Source: Streptomyces mutomycini (GTDB lineage: Bacteria > Actinomycetota > Actinomycetes > Streptomycetales > Streptomycetaceae). Taken from it: a stretch of DNA of 64,000 bases. The position numbers were made by a program, and so were the translations under genes. The notes under the pieces were generated by a model. That model had not been told where the DNA came from. It did no database searches and saw only the letters and a list, made by a program, of their open reading frames with translations. Below, in pieces: positions 15,954 to 24,624 of this stretch (position 1 is the first letter of the stretch; each line of letters begins with the position of its first letter). Location: assembly GCF_001700505.1 (NCBI RefSeq), contig NZ_MAPV01000040.1, forward strand, positions 1 through 64,000, read 5' to 3'.

Positions 15954-16616
15954 TCAGTGGATGATGCCCGTGCGCAGGGCCACGGCGACCATTCCGGCGC
16001 GGTCTCCGGTGCCGAGCTTGCGGGCGATGCGGGCGAGGTGGCTCTTGACGGTGAGGGCGGAGAGGCCCATCGAGACGCCGATGGCCTTGTTGGACTGGCC
16101 TTCGGCGACCAGGCGGAGCACCTCCACCTCACGGCCGGAGAGCTCCCGGTAGCCGCCCGGGTGGCTCGGGGAGCCGGGCGGCCTGCGGTGCATGCGGGCG
16201 GCGTTGGCGCCGATCGGCGCCATGCCGGGACGGGTGGGGTGACCGATGTTGGTGCGGGTGCCGGTGACGACATAGCCCTTCACCCCGCCCGCGAGGGCGT
16301 TGCGTACGGCGCCGATGTCGTCGGCGGCGGAGAGGGCGAGGCCGTTCGGCCAGCCGGCGGCTCGGGTCTCGGACAGCAGGGTCAGCCCGGAACCGTCGGG
16401 CAGGTGGACGTCGGCAACGCAGATGTCGCGCGGGTTGCTGACGCGGGGGCGGGCCTCCGCGATGGACGACGCCTCGATGACGTCACGAACTCCGAGGGCC
16501 CACAGATGGCGGGTGACGGTGGAACGGACGCGCGGGTCGGCCACGACGACCATGGCCGTCGGCTTGTTCGGGCGGTAGGCGACCAGGCTTGCGGGCTGCT
16601 CGAGGAGAACGGACAC
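15954..16616 (-). CDS. whiI: WhiI, atypical LuxR-type response regulator of sporulation
   Basis: A 220-aa regulator with an N-terminal receiver domain and a C-terminal LuxR helix-turn-helix (LSGREVEVLRLVAEGQSNKA, about 159-178, then LSALTVKSHLARIARKLG). The receiver is atypical: the acidic pair has one member (VVVADPR, Asp27), the phospho-acceptor Asp69 (VADVHLPDG) and Ser96 remain, and the conserved Lys is Thr118 (GYVVTGT). This matches WhiI of S. coelicolor, which works without phosphorylation and pairs with BldM to switch on late sporulation genes. The location beside DUF3000 and hemE and the WhiG-type promoter upstream support the name. GTG at 16616 follows AGGAGG with a 4-base spacer. 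Confidence 0.85.
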   Translation of the reverse strand: MSVLLEQPASLVAYRPNKPTAMVVVADPRVRSTVTRHLWALGVRDVIEASSIAEARPRVSNPRDICVADVHLPDGSGLTLLSETRAAGWPNGLALSAADDIGAVRNALAGGVKGYVVTGTRTNIGHPTRPGMAPIGANAARMHRRPPGSPSHPGGYRELSGREVEVLRLVAEGQSNKAIGVSMGLSALTVKSHLARIARKLGTGDRAGMVAVALRTGIIH

Positions 16617-16694
16617 CAGGCCTCCTGGGGAGTGGCGGGACGGGCCGACTCGGGGATGAAGCCGGGGCGAACCGTGCTTGAAGGGTCATTGACC

Positions 16695-16722
16695 TCTTCG
16701 GCAGCAGATGCGTCCTCCTTTA
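16695..16722 (-). promoter_or_regulatory. Sigma-WhiG-type promoter of whiI
   Basis: On the minus strand TAAA (16722-16719) is followed after exactly 16 bases by GCCGAAGA (16702-16695). The WhiG/FliA consensus is TAAA-N15/16-GCCGATAA, so the -35 is perfect and the -10 matches 6 of 8. Transcription would start near 16688, about 70 bases ahead of the whiI start. WhiG dependence of whiI is established in S. coelicolor. Confidence 0.8.
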
Positions 16723-16787
16723 GAGGAAGATCACGATTTTGTGAGTAACAATTCGGGCAAATAGGACGCGCGATCGATTGTACGAAA

Positions 16788-16818
16788 AGAGAGCCGGTCC
16801 CTGTGCGACCGGCTCTCT
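16788..16818. terminator. Terminator after the DUF3000 gene
   Basis: Perfect 12-bp arms AGAGAGCCGGTC and GACCGGCTCTCT around a 7-base loop, 18 bases beyond the stop of the leftward DUF3000 gene and just upstream of the whiI promoter region. Confidence 0.8.
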
Positions 16819-16835
16819 CCGAAGGTGACGCAGCG

Positions 16836-17495
16836 TTATGAGACCTGCGGGCCCCGGCGCTGGGGCAGTGTCACCACCGCCGCTTCGGCCGCGCCCGACG
16901 GCGGCAGCCCGGCGAGCTGGCAGAGCAGATCGCCCCACGCGGTCAGATGCGCCGCCATGTCCGGCACCCCGCCGCGCCCCTCGCGCGGCGTCCACGAGGC
17001 CCGGATCTCGATCTGCGTGGCCGGGCGGCGCGCGGAGAGGGCGCCGAAGTAGTGCGAACCGGCGCGCGTCACCGTGCCACCGGCCTCCCCGTACGAGAGC
17101 CCCCGGGCGTCCAGCGCCCCGGTGAGCCAGGACCAGCACACCTCCGGCAGCAGCGGGTCCGCCGCCATCTCCGGCTCCAGCTCGGCCCGCACGAGCGTCA
17201 CCAGGCGGAACGTGCCCTGCCAGGCGTCGTGCCCGGACGGTTCGTGCAGGAGGACCAGGCGGCCGTCGGCCAGATCCTCCTCGCCGTCCACGACGGCTGC
17301 CTCCAGCGCGTACGCGTACGGGGCGAGCCGCTTCGGCGGCCGGGAGGGCTCCACCTCCAGTTCGGGGCGCAGCCGGGCGGTACGCAGCGCGTCTACCGCC
17401 GACCGGAACGCGAGCGGGACGGTTTCGCCGTCCGCACCCTCCTCGCTGTCAGTGTCATCGGAATGATCGGAAAATTGTCCCTGAGCCCGAGCCAT
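16836..17495 (-). CDS. DUF3000 family protein
   Basis: A 219-aa soluble protein of the actinobacterial DUF3000 family; its function is unknown. It has an acidic N-terminus (SDHSDDTDSEEGADGE), then the conserved FRSAVDALRTARLRPELEVEPSRPP and LAPYAYALEA segments and CWSWLTGALDARG near residue 120. No membrane segment or catalytic motif can be seen. It is divergent from hemE with 92 bases between the starts, and the same order beside hemE and whiI is, to my knowledge, typical of Streptomyces. Confidence 0.8.
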   Translation of the reverse strand: MARAQGQFSDHSDDTDSEEGADGETVPLAFRSAVDALRTARLRPELEVEPSRPPKRLAPYAYALEAAVVDGEEDLADGRLVLLHEPSGHDAWQGTFRLVTLVRAELEPEMAADPLLPEVCWSWLTGALDARGLSYGEAGGTVTRAGSHYFGALSARRPATQIEIRASWTPREGRGGVPDMAAHLTAWGDLLCQLAGLPPSGAAEAAVVTLPQRRGPQVS

Positions 17496-17587
17496 GCGGG
17501 GAAGCGTAGGCGGAACCGGAGCGCCGTGCAGGGAGGGACACCCATGCGGCGTCCGGCTGATGGCCGCTCCATGCGAAGATTCTGTGC

Positions 17588-18697
17588 GTGAGTGCCAACG
17601 ACCTTCCCCAAGAGTTCAGCTCCGTCCGATCAGGGGAGGGCCCGTCATCGGGCCTGCGGACCACCCCCGCCACCCATGAATCGGCGTTCCTCAAGGCCTG
17701 CCGCCGTGAGCCGGTGCCGCACACCCCGGTCTGGTTCATGCGTCAGGCGGGGCGCTCGCTGCCGGAGTACCTCAAGGCCCGCGAGGGCATCGCGATGCTC
17801 GACTCCTGCATGATGCCGGAGCTGGTCACCGAGATCACGCTGCAGCCCGTACGCCGTCACAAGGTCGACGCCGCGATCTACTTCAGCGACATCGTCGTGC
17901 CGCTCAAGGCCATCGGCATCGACCTCGACATCAAGCCCGGCGTCGGCCCGGTGATCGCCGAGCCGATCCGAACCCGCGCCGACCTGGCCCGGCTGCGCGA
18001 CCTCACGCCCGAGGACGTCCTGTACGTCACCGAGGCCATCGGGATGCTCACCGCCGAGCTCGGCGCCACGCCGCTGATCGGATTCGCCGGTGCGCCGTTC
18101 ACGCTGGCGAGCTACCTCGTGGAGGGCGGCCCGTCCCGCAACCACGAGCGCACCAAGGCCATGATGTACGGCGACCCGGAGCTCTGGGCCGAGCTGCTCG
18201 ACCGGCTCGCGGAGATCACCGGCGCCTTCCTCAAGGTCCAGATCGAGGCCGGCGCCTCCGCGGTCCAGCTCTTCGACTCCTGGGTCGGCGCCCTGGCCCC
18301 GGCCGACTACCGCCGCTCGGTGATGCCTGCCTCGGCGAAGGTCTTCGACGCGGTCGCGTCCTACGGCGTCCCGCGCATCCACTTCGGCGTGGGCACCGGC
18401 GAGCTGCTCGGCCTGATGGGCGAGGCGGGCGCTGACGTCGTCGGCGTCGACTGGCGCGTCCCGATGGACGAGGGCGCCCGCCGGGTCGGACCCGGCAAGG
18501 CGCTCCAGGGCAACCTCGACCCGGCGGTGCTCTTCGCGCCGACCGAGGCGGTGGAGGCGAAGACCCGCGACGTGCTCGACGCCGCCGCCGGTCTCGAGGG
18601 CCACATCTTCAACCTCGGGCACGGCGTCATGCCGACCACCGACCCGGACGCCCTGACGCGCCTGGTGGAGTACGTCCACCAGCAGACGGCCGTCTGA
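17588..18697 (+). CDS. hemE: Uroporphyrinogen decarboxylase
   Basis: A 369-aa HemE that removes four carboxyl groups from uroporphyrinogen III to give coproporphyrinogen III, a cytoplasmic heme-pathway step. Signature motifs are [16 protein letters not shown] (about residues 45-60), [11 protein letters not shown] with the substrate-binding Asp, [17 protein letters not shown], and [13 protein letters not shown] near the C-terminus. GTG at 17588 is the start; about 30 residues precede the family core, as in other actinobacteria. Its stop codon abuts the stop of the converging flavoprotein gene. hemY and hemQ follow 2.5 kb downstream on the same strand. Confidence 0.96.
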   Translation: MSANDLPQEFSSVRSGEGPSSGLRTTPATHESAFLKACRREPVPHTPVWFMRQAGRSLPEYLKAREGIAMLDSCMMPELVTEITLQPVRRHKVDAAIYFSDIVVPLKAIGIDLDIKPGVGPVIAEPIRTRADLARLRDLTPEDVLYVTEAIGMLTAELGATPLIGFAGAPFTLASYLVEGGPSRNHERTKAMMYGDPELWAELLDRLAEITGAFLKVQIEAGASAVQLFDSWVGALAPADYRRSVMPASAKVFDAVASYGVPRIHFGVGTGELLGLMGEAGADVVGVDWRVPMDEGARRVGPGKALQGNLDPAVLFAPTEAVEAKTRDVLDAAAGLEGHIFNLGHGVMPTTDPDALTRLVEYVHQQTAV

Positions 18698-18704
18698 TCA
18701 GACG
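18691..18704. terminator. Palindrome across two abutting stop codons
   Basis: CGTCTGATCAGACG is a perfect palindrome whose central TGATCA contains the hemE stop (18695-18697) and, on the other strand, the stop of the convergent flavoprotein gene (18700-18698). There is no intergenic DNA, so this 5-bp stem with a 4-base loop is the only visible candidate for termination; it is weak. Confidence 0.4.
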
Positions 18705-20086
18705 CCCTCCCGGAGGCTCGCCCGCACCGCCGACACGGCCTTGCGGGCGGCCACCAGGACCGGGTCCCATACCGGGGAGAACGGCGGGGCGTAGCCGAGG
18801 TCGAGGGCCGTCATGGCCTCCACCGTCATCCCGGCCGTGAGCGCCACAGCCGCGACGTCCACGCGCTTGGCAGCCCCCTCGCGGCCGACGATCTGTACGC
18901 CCAGGAGCCGGCCGGTGCGGTACTCCGCGAGCATCTTCACCGTCATCGGCATCGCTCCCGGGTAGTAGCCGGCACGGCCGGTCGACTCGATCGTCGCCGT
19001 GACGTAGCGCAGGCCGACCGCCTTCGCGTCCTTCTCCCGCAGCCCGGTCCTGGCGATCTCCAGGTCGCAGACCTTGCTCACCGCGGTACCGACCACGCCG
19101 GGGAACGTGCCGTAGCCGCCCCCGACGTTGGATCCGATGATCTGGCCGTGCTTGTTCGCGTGGGTGCCGAGCGCGATGTGCCGGGTGCGGTGCGCGACGA
19201 GGTCCATGACCTCGACGCAGTCCCCGCCCGCCCAGATGTCGTCCCGCCCCGTCACCCGCATCGACAGGTCCGTCAGGAGACCGCCGTGCGGCCCCAGCGG
19301 CAGACCGGCCTCGCGGGCCAGGGAGGTCTCCGGCTCGACGCCGATGCCGAGCACGACGACGTCCGCGGGATAGACGTCGGCATCCGTGGCCACCGCCGTG
19401 ACACGGCCGTCCCGTCCGGTGTCGATCCGGGTGACCGAGGCACCGTTGACCGTGGTGATGCCCAGCCCGTCCATCGCGTCGTGGACCAGCCGTCCCATGT
19501 CCGGATCGAGCGTCGCCATCGGCTGCGCACCCCGGTTGAGCACCGTCACCTCGAAGCCGCGCTTGAGCATCGCCTCGGCCATCTCGACGCCGATGTAGCC
19601 CGCCCCGACGACGACCGCCCGCCGTCCCGGTGCCCGGTCCAGCGAGTCCAGCAGCGCCTGGCCGTCGCCCAGGGTCTGCACGCCGTGGACGCCCGGGGCG
19701 TCGATCCCCGGCAGGCCGGGTCGCACGGCCCGGGCGCCGGTGGCGATCACCAGCTTGTCGTAGCCCGTCCAGTACGTCTCACCGTTGCCTCGGTCCAGCG
19801 CCTTTACGCGGTGCCCGGCGACGTCGATCTCCGTCACCTCGGTGCGGGTGCGCAGATCGATGGAACGGGACCGGTGCTCCTCGGGCGTTCGCGCGATGAG
19901 CTCGTCCGGTCCCTCGACGTCCCCGCTCACCCAGTACGGGATGCCGCAGGCGGAGTACGAGGTGAACTCGCCGCGTTCGAAGGCGACGATGCTCATCTCG
20001 TCCGGTCCCTTGAGCCTGCGGGCCTGCGACGCGGCGGACATGCCCGCCGCGTCGCCTCCGACGACCACCAGTCGCTCCGCCGCCAT
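18698..20086 (-). CDS. FAD-dependent disulfide reductase of the CoA-disulfide reductase/NADH oxidase group
   Basis: A 462-aa flavoprotein: FAD-binding VVVGGDAAGMSAA (residues 6-18), NAD(P)H-binding VVVGAGYIGVEMAEAML (about 158), second FAD motif IWAGGDCVEV (about 282) and a C-terminal dimerisation domain. The single redox Cys lies in YSACGIPYWVSG (about residue 47), the arrangement of CoA-disulfide reductases and NADH oxidases rather than CxxxxC reductases. It could reduce CoA disulfide or persulfide, or oxidise NADH; the substrate is not readable. ATG at 20086 follows GAAGGGA. It converges on hemE with no gap and shares its strand with the DUF4349 gene 42 bases upstream. Confidence 0.8.
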   Translation of the reverse strand: MAAERLVVVGGDAAGMSAASQARRLKGPDEMSIVAFERGEFTSYSACGIPYWVSGDVEGPDELIARTPEEHRSRSIDLRTRTEVTEIDVAGHRVKALDRGNGETYWTGYDKLVIATGARAVRPGLPGIDAPGVHGVQTLGDGQALLDSLDRAPGRRAVVVGAGYIGVEMAEAMLKRGFEVTVLNRGAQPMATLDPDMGRLVHDAMDGLGITTVNGASVTRIDTGRDGRVTAVATDADVYPADVVVLGIGVEPETSLAREAGLPLGPHGGLLTDLSMRVTGRDDIWAGGDCVEVMDLVAHRTRHIALGTHANKHGQIIGSNVGGGYGTFPGVVGTAVSKVCDLEIARTGLREKDAKAVGLRYVTATIESTGRAGYYPGAMPMTVKMLAEYRTGRLLGVQIVGREGAAKRVDVAAVALTAGMTVEAMTALDLGYAPPFSPVWDPVLVAARKAVSAVRASLREGV

Positions 20087-20128
20087 GCCGGGTCCCTTCG
20101 CCGTCGTATGCCGGGTCAGGGGCCCACG

Positions 20129-21112
20129 CTACGGCGCCTGAGGGGCCGGTGGGGCCTCGGAGGGCTCCGTGGCCGGCCGGGGCGCCGCCGTACGGCGCCG
20201 GGACAGGCGGCCGCGCAGCAGCCGCCACAGGAGCACCAGGACGGCCGCGGCGGCCAGGAACGGAGCCGTGGCACCGATCGCCACCGCGATCCAGCGCAGC
20301 ATCGTCACGAACGCGTCCCAGCCGGCGGACAGCGCGTCCACGAAGTCGGTGCCCTCCTCCTCGGGATCCTCGGTGTTCCCCTCCGGTTCGCTGAGGTCGA
20401 GGGTGATCGTCGCCAGCGAGGTGCGGTCCTTGAGCGACGCCTGCTGCGAGAGCAGGGACTCCAGGTCGGCCTGGCGGCTGCTCAGTTCACCTTCCAGCGT
20501 CACCACGTCGGTGAGCTTCTCTGCCTTGTCCATCAGGTCGCGGACCCGCGCCACGCTCGCCCGCTGGGTGGCGATCCGGCTCTCCACGTCGACGACCTGC
20601 CCGGTCACGTCCTTCGCGTTCGACGTACGGGACAGCAGCTTCCCGGTCCCTGCGAGGCTGCTCAGCACCTCGTCGTAGCGGGCCTGGGGCACGCGCAGGA
20701 CGAGGTGGGACGCGTCGTGGGTGTCGTCGACGCGCTCGGTGCTCTCCTCGGCGACGAGCCCGCCGGCGCCCTCGGCGACGCCGCGGGCCGCGGCGACCGC
20801 CTTCGGCACGCTCTTCACCTCGACGTAGAGCGTGGCTGTCCGGATGACGTGGACCGCGACCGCGGATCCCGGCTTCGGCGCCGAGGAGGCGCCGTCGGCG
20901 GACTTGGCACCGGACTCCGCACCGGCGCCCTCGGCACCCGGAGCGGCCTGCTTGCTGTCGGACGCGGAGTTCAGCCCCTGCCCACCGCTGTCGGAGGCAC
21001 CGCACGCACCGGTGGCCAGGAGGACCGCCAGCACTCCGGCCGCGGCGAGCGCACTCGGGCGGCGGTTCGGTCGTGCGGGTGGATAACTGTCCGTGTGGCG
21101 TTCGTATGACAT
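20129..21112 (-). CDS. DUF4349 lipoprotein
   Basis: A 327-aa lipoprotein with a lipobox (LLATGACG, Cys at about 37) after a hydrophobic signal segment, an Ala/Gly/Ser-rich linker, then the DUF4349 domain: VIRTATLYVEVKSVPKAV, a coiled-coil segment rich in Glu and Arg (about 165-230, GQVVDVESRIATQRASVARV), and a C-terminal transmembrane helix (about 272-295) followed by a basic tail. It is thus tethered outside the cell by lipid and crosses the membrane once. Function is unknown. GGGGGGA precedes ATG 21112. It is divergent from hemY with 127 bases between. Confidence 0.8.
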   Translation of the reverse strand: MSYERHTDSYPPARPNRRPSALAAAGVLAVLLATGACGASDSGGQGLNSASDSKQAAPGAEGAGAESGAKSADGASSAPKPGSAVAVHVIRTATLYVEVKSVPKAVAAARGVAEGAGGLVAEESTERVDDTHDASHLVLRVPQARYDEVLSSLAGTGKLLSRTSNAKDVTGQVVDVESRIATQRASVARVRDLMDKAEKLTDVVTLEGELSSRQADLESLLSQQASLKDRTSLATITLDLSEPEGNTEDPEEEGTDFVDALSAGWDAFVTMLRWIAVAIGATAPFLAAAAVLVLLWRLLRGRLSRRRTAAPRPATEPSEAPPAPQAP

Positions 21113-21239
21113 AACGCGTCCCCCCAGGGCCGTTGTCGATGGTGCCGGTTCGACGTGCGGGACCCGTCCGTGGGTTGCCTTCCAGCGGTTTCGAAGTGGT
21201 CACGTTCAGGACTCGGGACGGGTTTGAGAGAGTGGACCC

Positions 21240-22727
21240 ATGCAGCGTCCTCTTCAGCGCGACACCACACCGACGGGCCATGCCGTCGTCATCGGCGGCG
21301 GCATCGCCGGACTCGCCGCCGCCCACCGGCTGTTGGACTCCGGTCTCCGGGTCACCGTCCTGGAGGCCACCGCGCGGCTCGGCGGCAAGCTGATGACCGG
21401 CCCGGTCGCGGGCACCCGGGTCGACCTCGGTGCAGAGTCGATGCTGGCGCGGCGGCCCGAGGCGGTCGCGCTGGCCACCGCGGTGGGACTCGGCGACCGG
21501 CTCCGGCCGCCCGCCACCGCCACCGCGTCGGTCTGGACCCGCGACGCCCTGCGCCCCATGCCGAAGGGGCACGTGATGGGTGTGCCGGGGGACCCGTCCG
21601 CGCTCAGCGGTGTGCTCTCGCCCGAGGGCCTGGCCAGGATCGCCGAGGAGCGTGAACTCACCCCGACCGCCGTCGGTGACGACGTCGCGGTCGGCAGTTA
21701 CGTCGCCGACCGGCTCGGCCGTGAGGTCGTCGACAGGCTCGTGGAGCCGCTGCTCGGCGGGGTGTACGCGGGCGACGCCTACCGGATCTCGATGCGCGCG
21801 GCCGTGCCGCAGCTCTTCGAGGCCGTGAAGGAGGGCGGCCCGCTCCTCGACGGCGTGCTCCGCATCCAGGAGAGGGCCGCCGCCCGGCAGCAGACGGGTC
21901 CGGTCTTCCAGGGCATCGAGGGGGGCATCGGCACCCTGCCGGGCGCCGTGGCCGACGCCGTGCGGGCCGGGGGCGGGGAGATCCTCACGGAGACCCCGGT
22001 GCTCGGCCTGACCCGGACCGGCGAGGGCTGGGACGTGCGCACCGACAGCCGGGTGATCACCGCCGACGCACTCGTCCTGGCCACCCCCGCCTGGTCCGCG
22101 TCCACGCTGCTCGCCGCGGAGTGCCCGGCCGCCTCGGTCGAGCTCGCCGCCGTCGAATACGCCTCGATGGCCCTCGTCACCATGGCCTTCCGGCGCACCG
22201 ACATCGAGGGGAACGACGCACTCCGCGGCCGCTCCGGATTCCTCGTACCACCCGTCGACGGGCGCACGATCAAGGCCGCGACCTTCTCCAGCAACAAGTG
22301 GCAGTGGGTCGCGGACGCGGCCCCCGACCTCTTCGTGCTGCGCACCTCCGTCGGACGCTACGGCGAGGAGGAGCACCTGCACCGTGAGGACTCCGAGCTC
22401 GTCGCCGCGTCCCTCGGCGATCTCGCCTCCGCGACCGGACTGACGGCCAGGCCCGTGGACACCGAGGTCACCCGGTGGATCGGCGGGCTGCCCCAGTACC
22501 CCGTGGGCCACCTCACCCGGGTCGCCCGGATCCGCGACGAGGTCGCCAAGCTGCCCGGTCTGCGGGTGTGCGGAGCGGTGTACGACGGCGTCGGGATCCC
22601 GGCCTGCGTCGCGAGCGCGCACCGCGCCGCGGACGAGATCGTCCAGGACCTCGGGGGCGCGGCCGCGGGGGAGATCGAGAACACGCCGACCCGGGTTCGG
22701 GGCACCGGGAGCGAGGCGGGACAATAG
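21240..22727 (+). CDS. hemY: Coproporphyrinogen III oxidase (HemY/CgoX-type flavoprotein)
   Basis: A 495-aa FAD enzyme with the dinucleotide motif [16 protein letters not shown] (about residues 16-31), ARLGGKLMT, and C-terminal [22 protein letters not shown]. It belongs to the protoporphyrinogen oxidase family. In actinobacteria this enzyme acts on coproporphyrinogen III to give coproporphyrin III, and the adjacent hemQ supports that. No ribosome site is obvious beyond GAGAGAGTGGA ahead of ATG 21240. hemQ starts four bases after its stop, so the two form an operon. Confidence 0.93.
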   Translation: MQRPLQRDTTPTGHAVVIGGGIAGLAAAHRLLDSGLRVTVLEATARLGGKLMTGPVAGTRVDLGAESMLARRPEAVALATAVGLGDRLRPPATATASVWTRDALRPMPKGHVMGVPGDPSALSGVLSPEGLARIAEERELTPTAVGDDVAVGSYVADRLGREVVDRLVEPLLGGVYAGDAYRISMRAAVPQLFEAVKEGGPLLDGVLRIQERAAARQQTGPVFQGIEGGIGTLPGAVADAVRAGGGEILTETPVLGLTRTGEGWDVRTDSRVITADALVLATPAWSASTLLAAECPAASVELAAVEYASMALVTMAFRRTDIEGNDALRGRSGFLVPPVDGRTIKAATFSSNKWQWVADAAPDLFVLRTSVGRYGEEEHLHREDSELVAASLGDLASATGLTARPVDTEVTRWIGGLPQYPVGHLTRVARIRDEVAKLPGLRVCGAVYDGVGIPACVASAHRAADEIVQDLGGAAAGEIENTPTRVRGTGSEAGQ

Positions 22728-22731
22728 CCGT

Positions 22732-23445
22732 ATGAGTGCGCCAGAAAAGCTTCCGAACGCAGGCAAGAAGGCCAAGGACCTCAACGAGGTCATCCGCTAC
22801 ACCCTGTGGTCCGTCTTCAGGCTGAAGGACGTCCTTCCGCTCGACCGCGCCGGTTACGCCGACGAGGTCCAGGAGCTGTTCGACCAGCTCGCGGCCAAGG
22901 ACATCACGGTCCGTGGCACCTACGACGTGTCCGGTCTGCGGGCCGACGCCGACCTGATGATCTGGTGGCACGCGGAGACCTCCGACGAGCTCCAGGAGGC
23001 GTACAACCTCTTCCGGCGCACGAAGCTGGGCCGTGCTCTGGAGCCGGTCTGGTCGAACATGGCACTGCACCGGCCCGCCGAGTTCAACAAGTCGCACGTG
23101 CCGGCCTTCCTGGCCGACGAGACCCCGCGCGACTACATCAGCGTGTACCCCTTCGTGCGCAGTTACGACTGGTACCTGCTGCCCGACGAGGACCGACGCC
23201 GTATGCTCTCGGACCACGGCAAGATGGCCCGTGGATACCCCGACGTGCGCGCCAACACCGTCGCCTCGTTCTCGCTGGGCGACTACGAGTGGGTCCTGGC
23301 CTTCGAGGCCGACGAGCTGTACCGCATCGTCGACCTCATGCGTCATCTGCGGGCCTCCGAGGCGCGGCTGCACGTCCGCGAGGAGGTCCCCTTCTACACG
23401 GGCCGCAGGAAGTCCGTCGCAGAATTGGTGTCCGGACTCGCATAG
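22732..23445 (+). CDS. hemQ: Coproheme decarboxylase (HemQ/ChdC)
   Basis: A 237-aa protein of the chlorite-dismutase-like family that performs the last heme step: hydrogen-peroxide-dependent decarboxylation of coproheme to heme b. Key residues by spacing against the actinobacterial enzyme are Tyr139 ([11 protein letters not shown]), whose radical starts decarboxylation, distal His122 (NKSHVPAF) and proximal His162 ([10 protein letters not shown]). It directly follows hemY. The ferrochelatase gene of this route is not in the window. Confidence 0.95.
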   Translation: MSAPEKLPNAGKKAKDLNEVIRYTLWSVFRLKDVLPLDRAGYADEVQELFDQLAAKDITVRGTYDVSGLRADADLMIWWHAETSDELQEAYNLFRRTKLGRALEPVWSNMALHRPAEFNKSHVPAFLADETPRDYISVYPFVRSYDWYLLPDEDRRRMLSDHGKMARGYPDVRANTVASFSLGDYEWVLAFEADELYRIVDLMRHLRASEARLHVREEVPFYTGRRKSVAELVSGLA

Positions 23446-23670
23446 CCAGCGTTTCCGGTCATCCCGACCCGGAAGATCAGTGGGCGGGCAACGGCGTTTG
23501 TGACGCCGCCCGTCGTTCCAGCGACACCGGGTCCGGTGCCGGGTACACATCGGCCGATGGCCGGCGAACTGCCGCGGCCCGCGGGGGAGTCAGCCATTCC
23601 TCCCCGCGGACCGTCTCTCCTCGCCGGGTCCGGCCGATGTGTCCCGGGCCGCACAACTGGACATGACGTC

Positions 23671-23704
23671 ACAAGGGCCGCTCCCGTACGGGAGCGGCCC
23701 TTGT
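23671..23704. terminator. Perfect 34-bp palindrome between hemQ and the TIGR04222 gene
   Basis: Arms of 17 bases (ACAAGGGCCGCTCCCGT) with no spacer, 22 bases beyond the stop of the converging TIGR04222 gene. It should stop transcripts from both sides. A second hairpin at 23579-23609 (CCGCGGGG stems, 10-base loop) may end hemQ alone. The remaining 225 bases of this gap show nothing else. Confidence 0.8.
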
Positions 23705-23726
23705 GGCATCCGCTCTGTCCCGAGGG

Positions 23727-24506
23727 TCATCCGCCGGACGTGCGGGCCCGGTTCAGAAGGGCCGCGCGCAGCGCCGGATCCTCCAGGGCTCCCACGCCCC
23801 GTACCGCCACCGCCGCCAGCAGGTCGCGGTCCGCGCCGTGCACCGGCGCCGGCAGCGAGTCCAGCCAGCGCTGCCCGGACGGGGAGGCCCACGGGCTGTA
23901 CGGGTGGTTCTCCACCCGTGCGATGGCCAGACAGCCCAGTGTCAGCACGAGCGGCAGCCCGAACCAGGCGACCACCGGGCCCGCCGCACCCGTCCCCTGA
24001 CCCGGCATCAGCATGGCGATGGCCGCCAGGGCCACCACCAGCACCGCCGCGCCCCGTACCGCGCGTACGGCCGATTCCAGGCTCGTCCGGGTGCCGTGCG
24101 GTACGGCGAGCCCCGCCGCGACGAGGCGGTCGGCGAGGGCGCGCACGGCGTCGGCAGCCGCGGCGGCGGCCCGTAGTGGGGCTATCCGGGACTGCCCTTC
24201 CGGGCCGATCGCGCGGATCACGGTGCGTTCCACCTCGTCCCGTCCCTCCGGGTCGACGACCGTCGCCCAGCCCGTGTGGGCGAGCAGCAGCCGGCGCCGC
24301 AGGTGCATGGAGACGAGCGCCAGATCGGCCACCCGCTGCGGTCCGCCGGCCAGGAACGCGGTCTCGTACAGGTTGAGTTCGGGGGAGGCGGCGGCCTGTG
24401 CGGTGCCGGGCGGCCGCTGGGCCGCACCCGCGGTGACGAGGCACAGCCGGATGCAGGAGACGGCGGCCGCACCCCACGCGACCAGAAGGAGCATGACCCA
24501 GAGCAT
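23727..24506 (-). CDS. TIGR04222 membrane protein without Cys tail
   Basis: A 259-aa protein of the TIGR04222 family. It has an N-terminal transmembrane helix (about 3-24), the conserved LYETAFLAGGPQRVADLALVSMHLRRRL region (about 47-74), RDEVERTVIRAI (about 87-98), and two further helices (about 152-170 and 178-196). The C-terminal part RWLDSLPAPVHGADRDLLAAVAVRGV carries the second conserved block. It stops at RTSGG and lacks the Cys-Gly-Ser tail of its upstream neighbour. Being the third gene of the DUF692 set, it may assist export, anchoring or modification of that neighbour; this is inference. Confidence 0.75.
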   Translation of the reverse strand: MLWVMLLLVAWGAAAVSCIRLCLVTAGAAQRPPGTAQAAASPELNLYETAFLAGGPQRVADLALVSMHLRRRLLLAHTGWATVVDPEGRDEVERTVIRAIGPEGQSRIAPLRAAAAAADAVRALADRLVAAGLAVPHGTRTSLESAVRAVRGAAVLVVALAAIAMLMPGQGTGAAGPVVAWFGLPLVLTLGCLAIARVENHPYSPWASPSGQRWLDSLPAPVHGADRDLLAAVAVRGVGALEDPALRAALLNRARTSGG

Positions 24507-24624
24507 GGCCGAGTTCTATGCGAAACCGGCAGAGAAGCGCCATGCCCTGTTCACCATATGGACGTAACTCGGTCACAGGTGGTCGCCGGTGGCTGGATCC
24601 ATGCGCCTGCCGGCGACGCGCTGC

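Noticed and set aside
23500-24000. Plus-strand gene downstream of hemQ
   Set aside because: The frame runs through two hairpins, one of them a perfect palindrome, and then antisense to the TIGR04222 gene.
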